NCBI GenBank assembly: GCA_012845835.1
Contig: JABAKD010000016.1
Span: forward strand, 14,559,020 to 14,623,019
DNA from: Undaria pinnatifida
Taxonomy: Eukaryota; Sar; Phaeophyceae; Laminariales; Alariaceae
DNA: 64,000 nt
Direction: 5' to 3'
Positions 1 through 12,364 of this stretch are shown piece after piece. Position numbers and translations under genes: made by a program. The notes below the pieces were generated by a model. The model saw only the letters and a program-made list of their open reading frames with translations. It was not told the origin of the DNA and made no database searches. The stretch's first letter is position 1, and each line of letters opens with the position of its first letter.

Positions 1-189
1 TTTTTTCTGAAAAAAGCATGCCAACAGCAGCCGACGCCATGTCAACTAACTCACGGATTTTTTACCGATCGCCCTTGAGAAAAGCACCACCAGATGCTCG
101 GGGGAGAGGGGCGGGGTACAGAGACCACGTTAAAAATCTTGTGTACGAGTGATCGTCTGTAGTTTTCGAAATGCCAATGATAATTTGTA

Positions 190-285
190 AAAATCATTCT
201 AACATCGTCAGCTGTGAGTTCGACAATTTTAAGATCGATACTCATCTTTTTAAGCTGCGTAATACATCGGTCGTCCGTTTTCAGC
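190..285 (-). repeat. Dispersed repeat R1, copy A (core only)
   Basis: This is a minus-strand copy of the most widespread repeat in the window. On the plus strand it contains CAGCTGTGAGTTCGAC and then a CTCATCTTTTTAAGCTGCG block. These are the reverse complements of the plus-strand landmarks GTTTCGACAAAATCTTCGA and CTTGCAAAGATGAG seen in copies at 23.3, 29.4 and 33.6 kb. Similarity was seen by eye. The family type is unknown. Confidence 0.6.
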
Positions 286-1205
286 AAGTTTTCATGAATG
301 AACATGTTGTTCTCACATTGGGCACATACTACAGCATCATGAAGGTTAAGATGCAGCATTGCATCAACCATTGTTGTTTCTGAGGCTCCTCACTTGAGCT
401 GGATTTAGTTGCACCCGTCGAAGGCAAAAACTTTGTTGAGTAAACTGAAGGTGCAACCCGATGGCCTAGGTGTGCACAATATGAATCAATAGTTATGTTG
501 AAAAATGAGAATTTCATTCCGAAATTTTGCATTAATAGGTTAAGAAGCCCCGTCACTCCAGAAGAAAAGTGCCTACCAGGTATTAATACAACTATAGCCT
601 CTATCGTCTTCATTAGCTCTTTACCCTGAAATACAGATTTTAGACCCGAGTCGCCTACTCACTTGCTGTGCTCACAAAAAGAAAGACCCGAGTTGCCCAT
701 TCACTTGCACGGGTGCTGTTTCGGGCTGCCTGGGTTGTTGTGTGTCGGTCTCCAGATAATGGTCACTAAGGCTGTGGGAACCAAAGCAGCTCTGTATGAC
801 AAGGTGGCCGGCACACCGGACATCTCCTCGCGACGTGTTGAAGTTGCGAACGTTTTTGAGGTGAGGGGTTTAGCGAGAAGTCAGAAGTGCATGCATTGCG
901 TTTGCTCCCGAAGTTTTTTTTTTTTTTTTTTTCCGTTTTACAGTTTGTGACCACATACAAGTAGTTTGTACGTCTCTCCAGGATGAAGAGTGAGGATAGA
1001 CACTGGGCGTACTACTGTAGTGCCGGGGTGGAAATAATGGTTTAATTGTTTTTTTTAACGTGAAGAAACAAACACACGCATGCAACCCTGTTGGAAGAAA
1101 CGACAAAGAAATCTCCTACGTTGTTGACCTGTAAACGCCCGCTATCTCCCCATTCTCGCTTAATTCGGTGCTGCCAAGGCTGGCAGGCTTACCTGAGTGG
1201 TACCA
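286..1205. other. Gene-poor tract with a poly-T run
   Basis: I see no convincing gene. The open frames are short and overlap on both strands. A T18 run lies near 915-932, and CTTAC/ACCCGAG words recur near 645-690 as a small local duplication. Confidence 0.4.
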
Positions 1206-1420
1206 TATGCAGCGCATTGTTTGTGTTGTTTGTGTTGTTTATATTACTTGGATGTTTGTGTGGTTTGTATTGTTTGCGTTGTTTGAGTCGTGTTTGTATT
1301 GTTTGTATTGTTTGTATCGCTTGTGTTGATGGTATTGTTTGTATAATTCGTGTTGTTTGTTTGTAATGTTTATGCTGTTTGTGCTGTTAGGACTGTTAGG
1401 ACTGTTGAGACTGTTAGAAC
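1206..1420. repeat. TTGTTTG/TGTTAGGACTG degenerate microsatellite
   Basis: About 200 bp is built from variants of TTGTTTGTGTTGT grading into GACTGTTAGGACTGTTGAG. Frames crossing it read as low-complexity Leu/Cys/Val peptides on one strand and Asn/Ser/Thr peptides on the other, as expected of repeat DNA rather than coding sequence. Confidence 0.8.
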
Positions 1421-1956
1421 TGGACCCATGCTGTGATTGGGGTAGCTCTTCCCCCCCGAATAATCGGCACCGACGGGCTTCCTCAGATAAGGGCATACTT
1501 GGACGTGACTCGTATCTCGTCCCGGTATCATTGGAGTACTGTTTCTTTGTTCAACAATACTATGATTTCTATCATCAGGCCATGGACATTCCTACTGGTT
1601 TGCTATTTTCGGGCATCTCAAAGAAAGGTTTGCGCGAGGTATTGAGGTCCTCTAATATGGCAGGTGTTAATGGCATCATGCGAAGGCCCTCAGAAGATGC
1701 AGGCACACCCCGAGCATAGTAACGTATTGACATATTAATGCCATGCGGCGGCAGACTGGCAACTGAATCCCCTCAATAGTCTGTTCGGCGAAGCCCGAAC
1801 ATCGCACCCCCTCAGTTGCTACTTGTTACGTGTTGCGGTGACCCCTGTGCCTTATGGCCTCCGCCGCAGGTATGCACGGACTGCCCGGCAACGTTGATCC
1901 CGTACCACGTAAAACCAGAGCCAGAACTAGCGTGCAAGACCGTCAGCTACTTGCCT

Positions 1957-2104
1957 GGAAATGCCTCGGTGGGTACGGCGTGGGATGAGGAAATGTGCCC
2001 CGACTGGTGTTTGGCGACTGATCCTGTCGGCCAGACTCGCACGCGTTCGGGCTTTGTAGACATTCGGGATTGTGGGGCCGCCAGCGTTCCGCCCTGATCC
2101 ACCT
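1957..2104. repeat. Diverged local duplication, copy 1
   Basis: This 148-bp segment is repeated about 420 bp further on (2379-2527). Shared blocks include ACGGCGTGGGA, GTGCCC.GACTGGTGT, TGACTGATCCTG and TCGGGATTG.GGGGCCGCCAGCG. Substitutions dominate over indels, so the duplication is old. Frames are open across copy 1, but the two copies do not conserve a protein. Confidence 0.75.
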
Positions 2105-2378
2105 TGAACCACAGTCGTGGTCCCTCTATAGTGCCGGTTTCCGTTATAGTGCCGGTCTCCCTGCTATAGACTATAGCACCTGCGAAATCGCTTGATACAT
2201 GTTGGAACAACCGGTAGTAGCAGTGTGCGGAGTAGTGCCGGTTGTCGCCCTTATTTCGGGCTGGTACATATCGGCGCTACGGAGAGACCACGGCTGTATC
2301 GATTTGTCGTCGACGCCAAGGTGATGGCGTAGCTAGTAGTCGCTTTTGCGGCGTTTCCTGTTTGATGTTATATTATTT

Positions 2379-2527
2379 GGTAATATCTCGGTGAGCACGG
2401 CGTGGGACGAGGGAGTGTGCCCGGACTGGTGTATGGTGACTGATCCTGACGGCCAATTTCGCTTGGGTTCGAGGTTTCTAGACGTTCGGGATTGCGGGGT
2501 CGCCAGCGTTTCCCCCTGATACACTTT
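2379..2527. repeat. Diverged local duplication, copy 2
   Basis: This is the partner of the segment at 1957-2104, in direct orientation. The intervening 270 bp is not shared. It could be a decayed element end or an old tandem duplication; no terminal inverted repeats are evident. Confidence 0.75.
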
Positions 2528-3676
2528 GGACTATCGACTTGTCGGCGGCGGCAAGGCGATACCTATTATAAAGGTGTTTCTACAGGCGGTGCTCTTGATG
2601 CGTTTCCTGTTGGGGATGGTTTTGGTGTTAACGTTTGGTTGATATCAAAGCTCAGAGCCGATTGTGGAAAAAGACTCCTTTAACCCCTTAGAACCCCACC
2701 AACGATTTGGAGGACAAACAACTTAGAATTAGTGTGGGGGTGTTTTCGCAGTAGTGAAAGGGTTATAGGCCCTTCGAACCCCACCCCCGAGTTTCGGGAC
2801 AGAAAACTCGGCATTCGCGTGGGATACTTGTTGCAGTTGTGGAAAGAGTAAACAGTTTGCCTAATATAGTGTGTGTGCATTGTATTAATAGCTCTTGCTA
2901 CTCCTGGTGAGTGTGTCTGTACCTGGTAGGTGGCACGGGTGATTTGTTGTTCGTAGTGTGTGTATTATGTTGTTTTTTGAAGCTTTGAAGGGTATAGTAT
3001 AAATAGGTACAATATTGTTCCGTGGCCGTGGAGTTGGCGCAGCAATGGGAGATTTCAACCTTGCGTTTGTTGTCGCGTCTGCGTGGGGATGCTGCAGGTC
3101 GCTGTCGCCGTACATGTAGTAACTATGTGGATTAAACAGCACTCCATGGCGTTGTCACAATGGCAGAGCACGTAGGCCGCGTGACCATCTCAACAGGAAA
3201 ATGCCCGAGGCGAGGTTTGCAAGGGTCCTCTGAACCAGAATGCAGTCGTGAAGAGGCGGAGGGTAGGCCACTACCTGCTTAGCAGAAATGGTGGGAACGG
3301 TTGATACCAAGTCAGCCTCCTTCGCCGATTACTCATACAGTATCGTCAGCACGTTGAAAGTAATTGCGCGTGAAATATTAATGGCATTTACACTCAGTTT
3401 GGCTGTTCGTTTTAAGGCTATTTTCGAGGTATCACACGTGCTCTGCACAAAATCCCTACCTTGAGCAGACGCGAGACAGACCAGGTGAGGCCTGTGACCC
3501 CAAGGTTACGTTCGCGCGGTCCCCCTTTCGAGCCCGATCAGTGTAGCCCAACGGGAGTGCGAGGTATGGTCTGTTTGTACACGCGTACTACGACAGGGGT
3601 AGACGTTTTTTGGCTGTAATGTTGGCCTAAACAGCTCCGGCCGATGGGGATTTCGAACTGACGAACTGCCCAATAT
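2528..3676. other. Gene-poor tract
   Basis: No coding frame is convincing. CCTTAGAACCCCACC.ACGA recurs as CCTTCGAACCCCACCCCCGA (about 2686 and 2772), a short diverged direct duplication with a spacing near 86 bp. Confidence 0.35.
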
Positions 3677-3716
3677 CGTTTGAGTACCGTTTGAGTACCG
3701 TTTGAGTACCGTTTGA
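3677..3716. repeat. 11-bp minisatellite CGTTTGAGTAC, about 3.5 units
   Basis: Three perfect copies and one partial copy of an 11-bp unit lie head to tail. Confidence 0.9.
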
Positions 3717-4824
3717 CTTCAGTTTTGCATCGTAGGCTGGCATGGCACCATGGGATTGTTCATCGGGTTGTAAGTTCCATTTTGTGTCGAAGCCAGTTTC
3801 TGGGTGACATGGTGAGGTATAGAGCTCCTGACGCGAGGCGCCTTAGAACTCATAAAGGTACTATGGTACACCCCTACGGCACTATTAACACTATTGGTAG
3901 TATTATTAGTCGCATGCCTCTGTAGCGGCAAAATGCCATCGAGCGCTAAACTGTTCGGCATAACGGCTTAAAGCTCTGCAACGTGCTCGGAATAGGAACG
4001 CGTAGTGTTCGACTGATGCTAAGAAGCCCCAGGATCACTGTACGGGCCATATTCTATTTCACCTCCCTCGTCGTCGTGTATGCATCGTGGTACAAGCAGA
4101 TTAATAGTACAGACTATGCAAATTTTCGCTGCGGAGTCGTGTTATAGTGACGGGGGTGATGCAACATGTAAGAAGAAGGCCCAAGTCAACCCGTGACCGA
4201 ATAACTCGCGTATCTAGTCTATAGCTTTTTGTGTTTGGTTCATCCCCTTTAGAGACCAAAGTCGCCTCCCTATACCAATTCCAAGTGATTTTATCCCCAA
4301 AACGGGTTTTCAGCTGTCAAGGCGTTGAGACACGGTTGGAATTATGGCATACAAGCGCTGAGGTCGTGTGTTAATTGTTGTGGTTGCACCGAAAACTGAA
4401 AAAAAACTGGGCAGAAGAACTGGCGGTAGCAACAAAAAACACCAAAGTACGATAGCACGGCACACTTGCTTAGTTACTGCTGTCACGGGCAAGCCATACC
4501 CAACAAGCAGCAGCAGCAGCAGCAAAGCAGCAGTGCCGAGGAAGCAAAAAGCTTGTACACTCGTATGATTTTCGTCAACGGAGCGCCTGGTATTAATATC
4601 ACATCATACAGCTACACCAGCAGCACCAACATCGATCCGTGGGGAGAGCTGACACAACAACACTACGTAGTCAGCCTGTGTGATGAGAGCCACACCTTGA
4701 CTGAAAATATGGCAAAAAATAAGCTTTAACTTGTTTGCCCAATCCGCATGTGGATGGCTGAAATATTTGTTAAAAACTTCCACCCATCCGCATTCTGAGG
4801 GCCTGCTGCACTATTTGCTATCCC
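3717..4824. other. Gene-poor tract with a short CAG run
   Basis: No gene is recognised. A CAG run lies at about 4505-4533. Near 3751 the word GGATTGTTCATCGGGTTG resembles sequence at about 50186, suggesting a distant repeat relationship that I could not extend reliably. Confidence 0.35.
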
Positions 4825-5280
4825 CATGGAAGTTCATGCAAGCTTCCATGGAAGCTTCCATCGCCTCCATAGAAGCAGTGGAAGTTTTCGTGGAAGCGTG
4901 GAAGCTTCCATGGAAACCTCCATGCTTCCATCGCCATGGAACTTTCGCGGAAGCTTCCACTGGAAGTTTTCGTGGCGGAATCTTCCATCGATACTTCCGT
5001 GGAAGCATACGCCCATGGGCACCCTCGGAAGCTTCCATGGAAACTTCCGGCGCGTGGACGCTCCCGTGGAATGTTCCATGACAGCTGCTCCCACGAAGCC
5101 GTGGGCGGAAGCAGTGTCCCGGGAAGCTTCCGTGGAAGCGATGGAAGTTTCAACAGTAGTGCGTTTACTTCCCGGAAAGCTTCTGTGGAAGTTGCTGGCC
5201 CGTGTATGTGCAAAACGTTAAAGGTATTAATAACACCCCCCTCCGGCACTTACACGGAGGGCACGGAAGCTTCAACGGCT
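4825..5280. repeat. Self-complementary 12-bp repeat array, cluster 1
   Basis: The array is built from variants of AGCTTCCATGGA. The reverse complement of this unit is a rotation of itself, so both strands carry the same repeat. It contains overlapping palindromes GGAAGCTTCC (HindIII core) and TTCCATGGAA (NcoI core). Reading frames on both strands therefore give the same low-complexity MEAS / FHGS / WKLP peptides. Clusters 2 and 3 are at 15.84 kb and 61.5 kb. Confidence 0.9.
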
Positions 5281-7269
5281 TAAAGGGAACCAGTCCAAGC
5301 TGACATGACCCCCCCCATCCCCTAACGTCACATTTTATTTGTTACCGAGCAAACAACAAGCACACACCGCAGCAACTGAACAAACCGGCGTGCCAGCGTA
5401 ACGCATGATGGGGCAACAGCAAGACAATATTTCGCTCTCCCGTCGTCCAACGACCACCACTTACACACAACGTTAACAAACAACACACCCATCATGGCGT
5501 GGGCCGTCTAACACCACTAATGGCTACGGGATAGCTGCGTGAATAACTGAAAACGTCCTTCGCCGCCGTTCACCACGATTTCTTTCTTTACTTCAACTTA
5601 CACGAATCCTCACGAACATCACGAAAAAAGCGGAATCCAGACCGGGGCACGTACATAGGCATGTGCGTGACAACACCTCGGACCCCCCCGGTGATCGCCG
5701 CTTCTCACTTCTCAGTGCTTGCTTAGTTGATCACCCGCAACCACCAACACATGCATCGATCGCGAGTACATCACAATAACGCGATAACCCAGGAAACGGC
5801 ATGGGTGCATGGGCTATGACATAGTGTCCATGACACTGAACCACTCTTACCCCGCAAGCCTAAGAGCCGGGGGCCAAGCATTCTGAAGGCGACGCCACAA
5901 TCCGTCCGCCCACCCAAACACACTCACCCATCCCCACTCGGTCCGCAGTTCACAAGCAAACCTACTCCACCGATCAGACCACCCATACCATATAGGATGC
6001 GCCCGTACAACACCTACTAACACCAACTCTGTTGTACGATGTACGGCATGCACACAAGGGGTACATACCCCCAGGTTTACCTACAAAAACCCGGCAGCGA
6101 CGAAAACATGCCCGCCGGGGGTAGTGTCAGTGTCCCATGCCCGTACGAAAACGCCTTTGGTCCGAAAGGGAAAGCGAAACAGGGGACGCCACAAAGCAAC
6201 CCGGGAGGGGAAAACAAATCCTACCGAACCTGTTTTAGAACCCCTCTCTTCCCGCGTATCCCTCCGCCCCCGGCGACGGGACCGAGAAACCTGTTCCTGG
6301 CAGGGCTACTTTGGACGCCCTAGGCTTGTTGAGTTCGGCGGCGACGCTCTTTCTTTCGCGGGCGACACGGGCGGGATCGGGTAGCCGTGGGGAGGGCCGG
6401 CGTTTCACGGGGGACACTAAGATCGCATTAATTTCAAGGTACCAGACGAGGTCCTCACCACCGCCACAAATCAGCGCTAGACATGAAGAACGCACGAAAG
6501 CTCTGTCGCCTAGCCTTGACAAAACTTGAAAGACCGGAGGACACAATAAAAAGTACATCACCTCTCCTAGCTTTCACGACGTCCGCAGCCGCACGTAACA
6601 ACAAACTCACGGCGGGGGTATGTTAAATTTGTCAGTTCAGGTTTCGTATAGGGGTCATGACGACGGCAAGCCACCCCGGTCCAGCGTCCACCGTTTCCGT
6701 TCACCGAGGTCTAAAAAATGCCCCAGTTCAAACAGAAAAAGGGCGACCGTGTCCAGGCCAACTTCATTACGGGTAACGAACATGGCCAACCTTCCCCGCA
6801 CTCACCATATATGCTAGTAACCGTAACCAGGTACAAACCCAGCGTGTATTCATCGGAATGAAAACGTCACAGAGGCAACTCGACCATGACATCAACACGA
6901 TCTTGCAGCGCTCGCCCCAACTCTCATCAACACCACCAAGAAACCCACCTTAACAACTGCACTCCAACGTGCCGCGTGGAGGCTAGGACGTCACAGCACA
7001 CCCTCCCGGCGTCCTCAAGATACGCTTCATTACCCGCAACCACCTAGGATGACATCGCAGCCACTGAAACAAACGCAAGTCGAGTCGACGGCGTTTAGGA
7101 CGCACTTCATCACCCCCTCCCCCCTCCCCCCCCGCGGACAACGGACTAAATCCGAAGCCTTTCCCCCACCCCCTGGCGGCCACCACCCAACATAGTTAAC
7201 CACCGCGAACAAGGCGTTGACGAAGGGAAGAGTATGGCGCCTATCCTGGCAACCCAGCGTCCACCACGT
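5281..7269. other. Gene-poor, increasingly GC-rich tract
   Basis: No coding sequence is supported. Several overlapping frames of 60-110 codons occur on both strands, but none shows a family motif, and GC-rich sequence lacks stop codons by chance. C-runs of 7-8 are common from 5300 on. Confidence 0.35.
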
Positions 7270-7660
7270 ATAGCACCCCTCCAATCCACGTGGACGCCAG
7301 ACCAGAGTGCGGGGTGAAAAGGCATCAAGGCCTTCAGCCCATCCGCATCCACCGCCCGCTTCTGGTCCCAACCACGCATAGCCACATACCCCGTATTACT
7401 ATATAATCCGAAACGTCCTTCGTCATTTTGGACGGCTTCGCCACAAGAGAACCAGCCCCCCCCCCGCCACAACCCACCTCCACCTCGACGCCGGGGCGTC
7501 GGCGAATGGACAGAACGATCGCAATACCCGCCGGGCATTGTGCTCCTGCAAAAAGAACAGCAAGAAGAGGACGGTATCTAACCCAGGGAACGGCACACGC
7601 TCATGACGAGGATTGGCTGACGCCCCCCCCCCCCCCCCTTTTCACGCCTCCCGTCCCCCA
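7270..7660. repeat. Diverged duplication with poly-C tract, copy 1
   Basis: This matches 8157-8330 and then 8836-9000 in the same order. Shared words include AGAGTGCG.G.TGAAAAGGC, CATCAAGG, CCACGCATAGCCACATACC, GAACGTCCTTC-like blocks, GGACGGCTTCGCC, ACCTCCACC and CTCATGACGAGGATTG. The match ends at a long C tract (about 7621-7638) in both copies. Copy 2 has about 500 bp more in its middle. Confidence 0.75.
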
Positions 7661-7812
7661 CCCCCAGCGTCCGTCACTTGTACTATACCCCAAACCACGC
7701 ACAAACATTCCACACCAACGTAAAACAGAGGTAGGGGCGAAGGTATGCGGGGGGGGGGGGGTGGACAACGTCACCCCCTCCCGCGGTGTACCTGTCCGTA
7801 CGCACCCCCCCC
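7621..7812. repeat. Poly-C / poly-G homopolymer tracts
   Basis: A C17-class run near 7622-7638, a G13-class run near 7750-7762 and a C10-class run near 7806 lie within 190 bp. They are candidates for G-quadruplex and i-motif formation and are prone to sequencing error. Confidence 0.8.
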
Positions 7813-8156
7813 CGACGCTAAACCCATATTTCGAAGTATAACTGCAACTTGCACTGGTGCAGGCGAGGCCTGAAGACATGAATATGGAAAAAATTCACTC
7901 AGTTTGTGGCAACAAACTACCAGCACACTGCACGGACCCAGTACAGGCTACGGGCTGGACGCACCTACGACGCCAACCCCAGCGCCCACGGCATAGTTCA
8001 TAACCGTAACCAACAACACCGCACCGTAACAACGTAATAAACAGTCAGACCCGGCGGCGGTCCTGAGGCCAAGAACACAACACCTTCCCAACGTTTACCA
8101 CCTTCTCTATTTAACCACAACCAGCGACGAATCCGTTACATAAGAAGAATAAGACG

Positions 8157-9000
8157 CTAGCCCAGAGTGCGAGATGAAAAGGCATCAAGGTCTCCAGCCC
8201 ACCCGCAGCGTCCACCATCCGCTTCTGGCCCTAACCACGCATAGCCACATACCTCTACATACCCCGAAACGTCCTTCACCCCTTTGAACGGCTTCGCCAT
8301 AAGGGAAGTAACCCCCCCTCCCCTAACCCCCTGGCCTATATTATATAGGATGAGTTGGCGTCGGTTGGCAACGACACTGTAAAATACGCCGCTCACTACA
8401 TGAGCTAGACCGCCAGGGTACCGTTTTTGTTGTTTGGCGTCGATCACAGCTGGCGGTCGAGTTAGATCATTTGTGCGGGGTGGAGCACTCTTACTCTGCA
8501 CGAGGGGAATTATCGTATCACGTAGTACTGATGTTAAGGCACCTACGGGGCAGTTACATAGTACTCCCATTGCTGTCTCTGGAAGTGGCCGTCCCGGAAA
8601 CTAAATTAATTAATTGAAGCTGTTATCCATCTGCAAGTCCGCCTCATAAGCAGTTCTTAGTAGGATGGAGCTCACCTGTTGTGCGACTCACCGAACACCT
8701 CACGGCGCTTCGCACTTGGTGCAAGCAATGTCTGCCTAGTCGGTGAAAACCCGACATGCTCCGTCCTGGCATCGAAGGGATGCGAGGGTCTAATAGCGAC
8801 GACGGCCATGCATGAAATATCGAGTACGCCCCCCCCAACCTCCACCGCGACACCACGACGTCGGTAAATGGACGAGGCAATCGCGGTACCCGCCGGCCAT
8901 TTTCTACTTCAACAAAACGGACAGCAACAAGAGGATAGCATCCAATTCAGGGAACGGTACAAACTCATGACGAGGATTGCTTCTCGACGCCCCCCCCCCT
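8157..9000. repeat. Diverged duplication, copy 2, with about 500 bp of unmatched middle
   Basis: The flanks 8157-8330 and 8836-9000 match copy 1 (7270-7660). The unmatched middle, about 8331-8835, lies between C tracts. It has no clear inverted ends or target duplication, so either copy 1 lost it or copy 2 gained it. Confidence 0.7.
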
Positions 9001-9164
9001 CCCGCCCCCTCCCCCTCCCGCCCCCCCCCCCTCCTGCCCCCCCCCCCCCTCCCGCCCCCCGCCCCCTCCCCCCGCCCCTCCCCCCTCCCCCCCCCCCCCC
9101 CCCTCCCCCCCCCCTCCCCCCGCCCCTCCCCCCCCCCCCCCCCCCCCTTCCCCCGCCCCGCCTA
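8991..9164. repeat. Long C-rich tract (C-run with T/G interruptions)
   Basis: About 170 bp is almost pure C on the plus strand, with units such as CCCCCCTCCC and CCCGCCCC. Proline- or glycine-only frames cross it and are not genes. It is a strong candidate for i-motif and G-quadruplex structure and marks the right end of the duplicated block. Confidence 0.92.
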
Positions 9165-12100
9165 ACGCCGACTTGCCTCCCACCCCTCTCTCTCCATTCC
9201 CCTTCCAACAGGCGCGCAGGTAAAATTGAAAGGTCAACCTCCCACCAGCTGAACCTCAGGGTTCAGCACAACCCGCGCATATCTCACCGTATATTAATAT
9301 TTCCAAACCCATACACCCTGCACTGTCCGTCGGCTCACCCTCCTACAACAGCACAAGCGCTACGAACAGATAATGGTACGTGCGGTAGGCGTGGGGGGCT
9401 CAACACCAACGGTCTCAGACCGGAGGCCGCGGTGCTTCTTGACGGCGGCCTCCACTGGGTCGGATCCCTTGCAAAAGGCTTCTTCGTGGCAGACGTCCAC
9501 GTTCTTCAATAGACGAAGCCACCTGAACAACGGCAGCAAAGCGGGTAAGACGTGAGCGACGCAAGCATAGTTCGTGAGAAAGCGCCCGTCACGGTTTCCA
9601 TCGGCGTAGGCGTGGTGATCCCATGCGCGAATCGGGGCTGCCCTTGTCCGTGGGTGTCCCCTCCCCCCCCCCCTCCCCTTCTTACGGAAAAATGCCCATT
9701 CCCACACCAACACTACCTCCCAGCGCCGGACCAAGAGATAGGGGGCTTTTTGAGAGTCAGTGTCACTTCCACGCACATGCCATGTAATGTGCCTTGCGGT
9801 GCAAATGTTGCGCTGCCAGCATTGCTTTGTGAGCGGTTTAAGTGTTGAATAAGATGCTCGTACGTACGTCTACCTGGTTACGCTTTACCAGGTAATTGAC
9901 AATGGAGTTACCCCTACCTGGTTACCTTTTACCACGTGAATTGACAAAGCGAGTTTCCTCCATCTCTTGAAGGTGACCCTACCTCCCGTCAAACACGCCG
10001 GCGCGTATCAAATGCCGCTACCATGTACCTCAAAGCGAACGTGTTGCTCTTGTCAGCGGTGCTGTCAAGCGATGGAGGGGAACCGTGAAGGAATACCTGT
10101 TCGGCGTGGGCATCGGGCACCTGGGCCCGATCGGCGGAGTTCCTAGTGCCGGGTTTCCGTTTAGGGTTCTGGTCATTCTCTTTCCGTGGGGCTGCTTCCG
10201 TGACGCTTTAAGCGTAAAATAGGCCGTCCGCCAAACTCTAAGCTTCCGTGCGGTTTGCCCGTTTGTCATGCCGTGCAGGCAACGCCAGAATTCTTGCAGG
10301 GGTTCATCCTCGTCATCGGGCACGTCATCATCGAGGTCGTCGGTATCCTCCGCGCCGGGAGGTGCTTCAGTCAAGAGGACCTTGACACGTCAACGTCTGT
10401 CGCGGGGGGGGGTGGTCAGAGATGCGTGGCCGGATAGATCCGAAATGACGAACGGGAGGACAAAGGCAAGGCCTCGACGCTCGGTACCAAGAGGTAAATG
10501 TTAACTGAAAATACTAAAACAACACAGAGCAGAGGAGCGTGTGACTTTCATTGTAGCTTCGGCTTAGGCCATGGCGGTACTTGTGTGTGTTCGGGTCTGC
10601 ACGGTGTGGCGCCTGGTGCCTCAGTCGGAAAACATCAGACAGAACGAAGACTGTCTTTCACCACGCCTTGGTGTGGAGATGCTTTGGCCAGGGCCCGGTT
10701 TCCATAACGTTTAGGGCAAAAATTGTTATTTTTGTTCATTTTTTTAATAGGTTTTGTGGGCGGTGCAACTCAGGTGTCTATCACCGGTTGCAAAACACAC
10801 GACGTCAAATGGAGTGCATGTGGCTGCCACGCCGCGTGTCTGGAAAAATCGCAAGTGTATATGAGCGTGACGTGACCGCCAAACCGGGGGGGTGGAGGTG
10901 CCTGTTGCAGTATGCTTTACGGCAACAGAGAAATTAGCATTCAGACGTCCACCATCGAACATCGATGCCCGAGCCACACCTTCTGGAGCACTCCGTAGAG
11001 AGGGGACTTCCTTTTTCTTTCCGTCAATACTTTGAGACATCGCTGGTTGCCGTTATGACCCAACCTCGAATTCGTAATCAACACGAGAACAGTTCATCGT
11101 TTTCTAGGCAATAGGGTCACACCTGGTGTAACATTTCATCATCAGTACTGGGCGTTCGTGGCCATTTCAACGACGCTACGTACGCGGGCAGGATTACGGG
11201 TCCTCAAGCCAAATATCCAACAGCACGTCATGGAGACAAGGGCTGATTCGTCTTCATCGCGAACCCATCTAGATTTTAACTGCCATGCCCACGGGCGCCT
11301 TTGCACGCACCGGTCCGGCGGCGTTGCCCCCGCTGCTCGCGCGCTGCCTCCACTGACAATGCTGGTTCGCGATCGATTGACAACCCCCCTCTGCACGTGG
11401 CGCCCGAACATCGCACCCGTCATGGCCGACGGGATCACCGTGCCCGTGCTGATGGCCACGGTAACGTCCGTCCATATCGTACCCGGCCCGGTTAACCCCG
11501 TGTCGGTTAAATCCGAGCCTGTTGAACCTGTTGAAGGCGTGCGTGTTCCCGCGGGGGTGCCTGTAGCCATCACACTTGAAAATTTTCCCCAGGGGGAGGG
11601 GATGAATCCCCATGTTGATTTCCCCGGTTTGGGGGAAGTATAGGTAGAAGACGGGCCTGTTCGGGTTGTCCCTGACGGAGAAAGCTTCGGAGGCCCCCGA
11701 CCTCCGTCCCACTCCCCACGAAGCGCTCGCCGCGTTGTTTCCCGGGTCAGCGGGGGAAAGCCAAGAGCTTACGAGCCCCGTTGGAGAACCCTCGGCGTGA
11801 ACGGCGCCGGTTGCAGCCGTCTCCCTCTCTTCTCACCGAACTCGGTGCGCCATGGCGGCCATGTCCGCCTCGGTGTACACCTGATGGTTAATCGTCAAAC
11901 GTCCAAAGCCGGCGTGAGGTGAAGCTTCTGCTATCGGGTGGAATCAGATTTGTCGCCGACGGGGCCACTGTGTGCATCGAAACTGCCATAACATGTTCAG
12001 AAGAAACAGTTCGCTGTCGTTTGAAGCAACCGTGCTTTTCGTCTGAGACTACAAGGGCCTCACTCTGCGTCCCGCGGGCGGCTGACGCCGCCCGCTACGC

Positions 12101-12360
12101 TCGCGCAAGCAATATTTCAATTAAATGTGAAGGGGGCGGAAAAAAGAGACCGGTGATTTGGTGCAACTAGCGATTTGATAATGCCAAGAGCTACATGTGC
12201 AGAGAGGTGATCATCCTGTGCTGTGCTGTGTGCTTGTTGGCGACGTCACGTTCTGATCGGCAGTACGGGTTTAATGTGCGAAGAAGAATGTCGAAAATGA
12301 CCGAGAGTGACAACAATCAGGGAAGAAAGCAAAAGACGAGTTAACACTTCCATACTGATA
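9165..12360. other. GC-rich tract with no recognised gene
   Basis: There are open frames of 110-160 codons on both strands, for example plus 11158-11643 and minus 10030-10374, the latter with an acidic start (EDTDDLDDDVPDDEDE). I recognise no family and see no splice-consistent gene model. Near 9866-9950 the motif TACCTGGTTAC...TTTACCA is repeated twice, about 50 bp apart. Confidence 0.35.
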
Positions 12361-12364
12361 ACTG

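Noticed and set aside
4818-5283. Six overlapping frames of 75-143 codons on both strands rich in MEAS, FHGS and WKLP
   Set aside because: They are the readings of a self-complementary 12-bp repeat in different frames and cannot all be genes; none has an independent signal.
8331-8835. Segment unique to duplication copy 2 as a transposon
   Set aside because: No inverted ends, LTRs or target duplication could be found.
8868-9512. 214-codon proline-rich open frame
   Set aside because: It is produced by the long C-rich tract; the opposite strand gives an equally long glycine frame, and there is no domain.
11142-11712. Opposed frames of 143-161 codons
   Set aside because: The proline/valine-rich composition suggested a Gag-like protein, but I could find no zinc knuckle, protease or partner frame.
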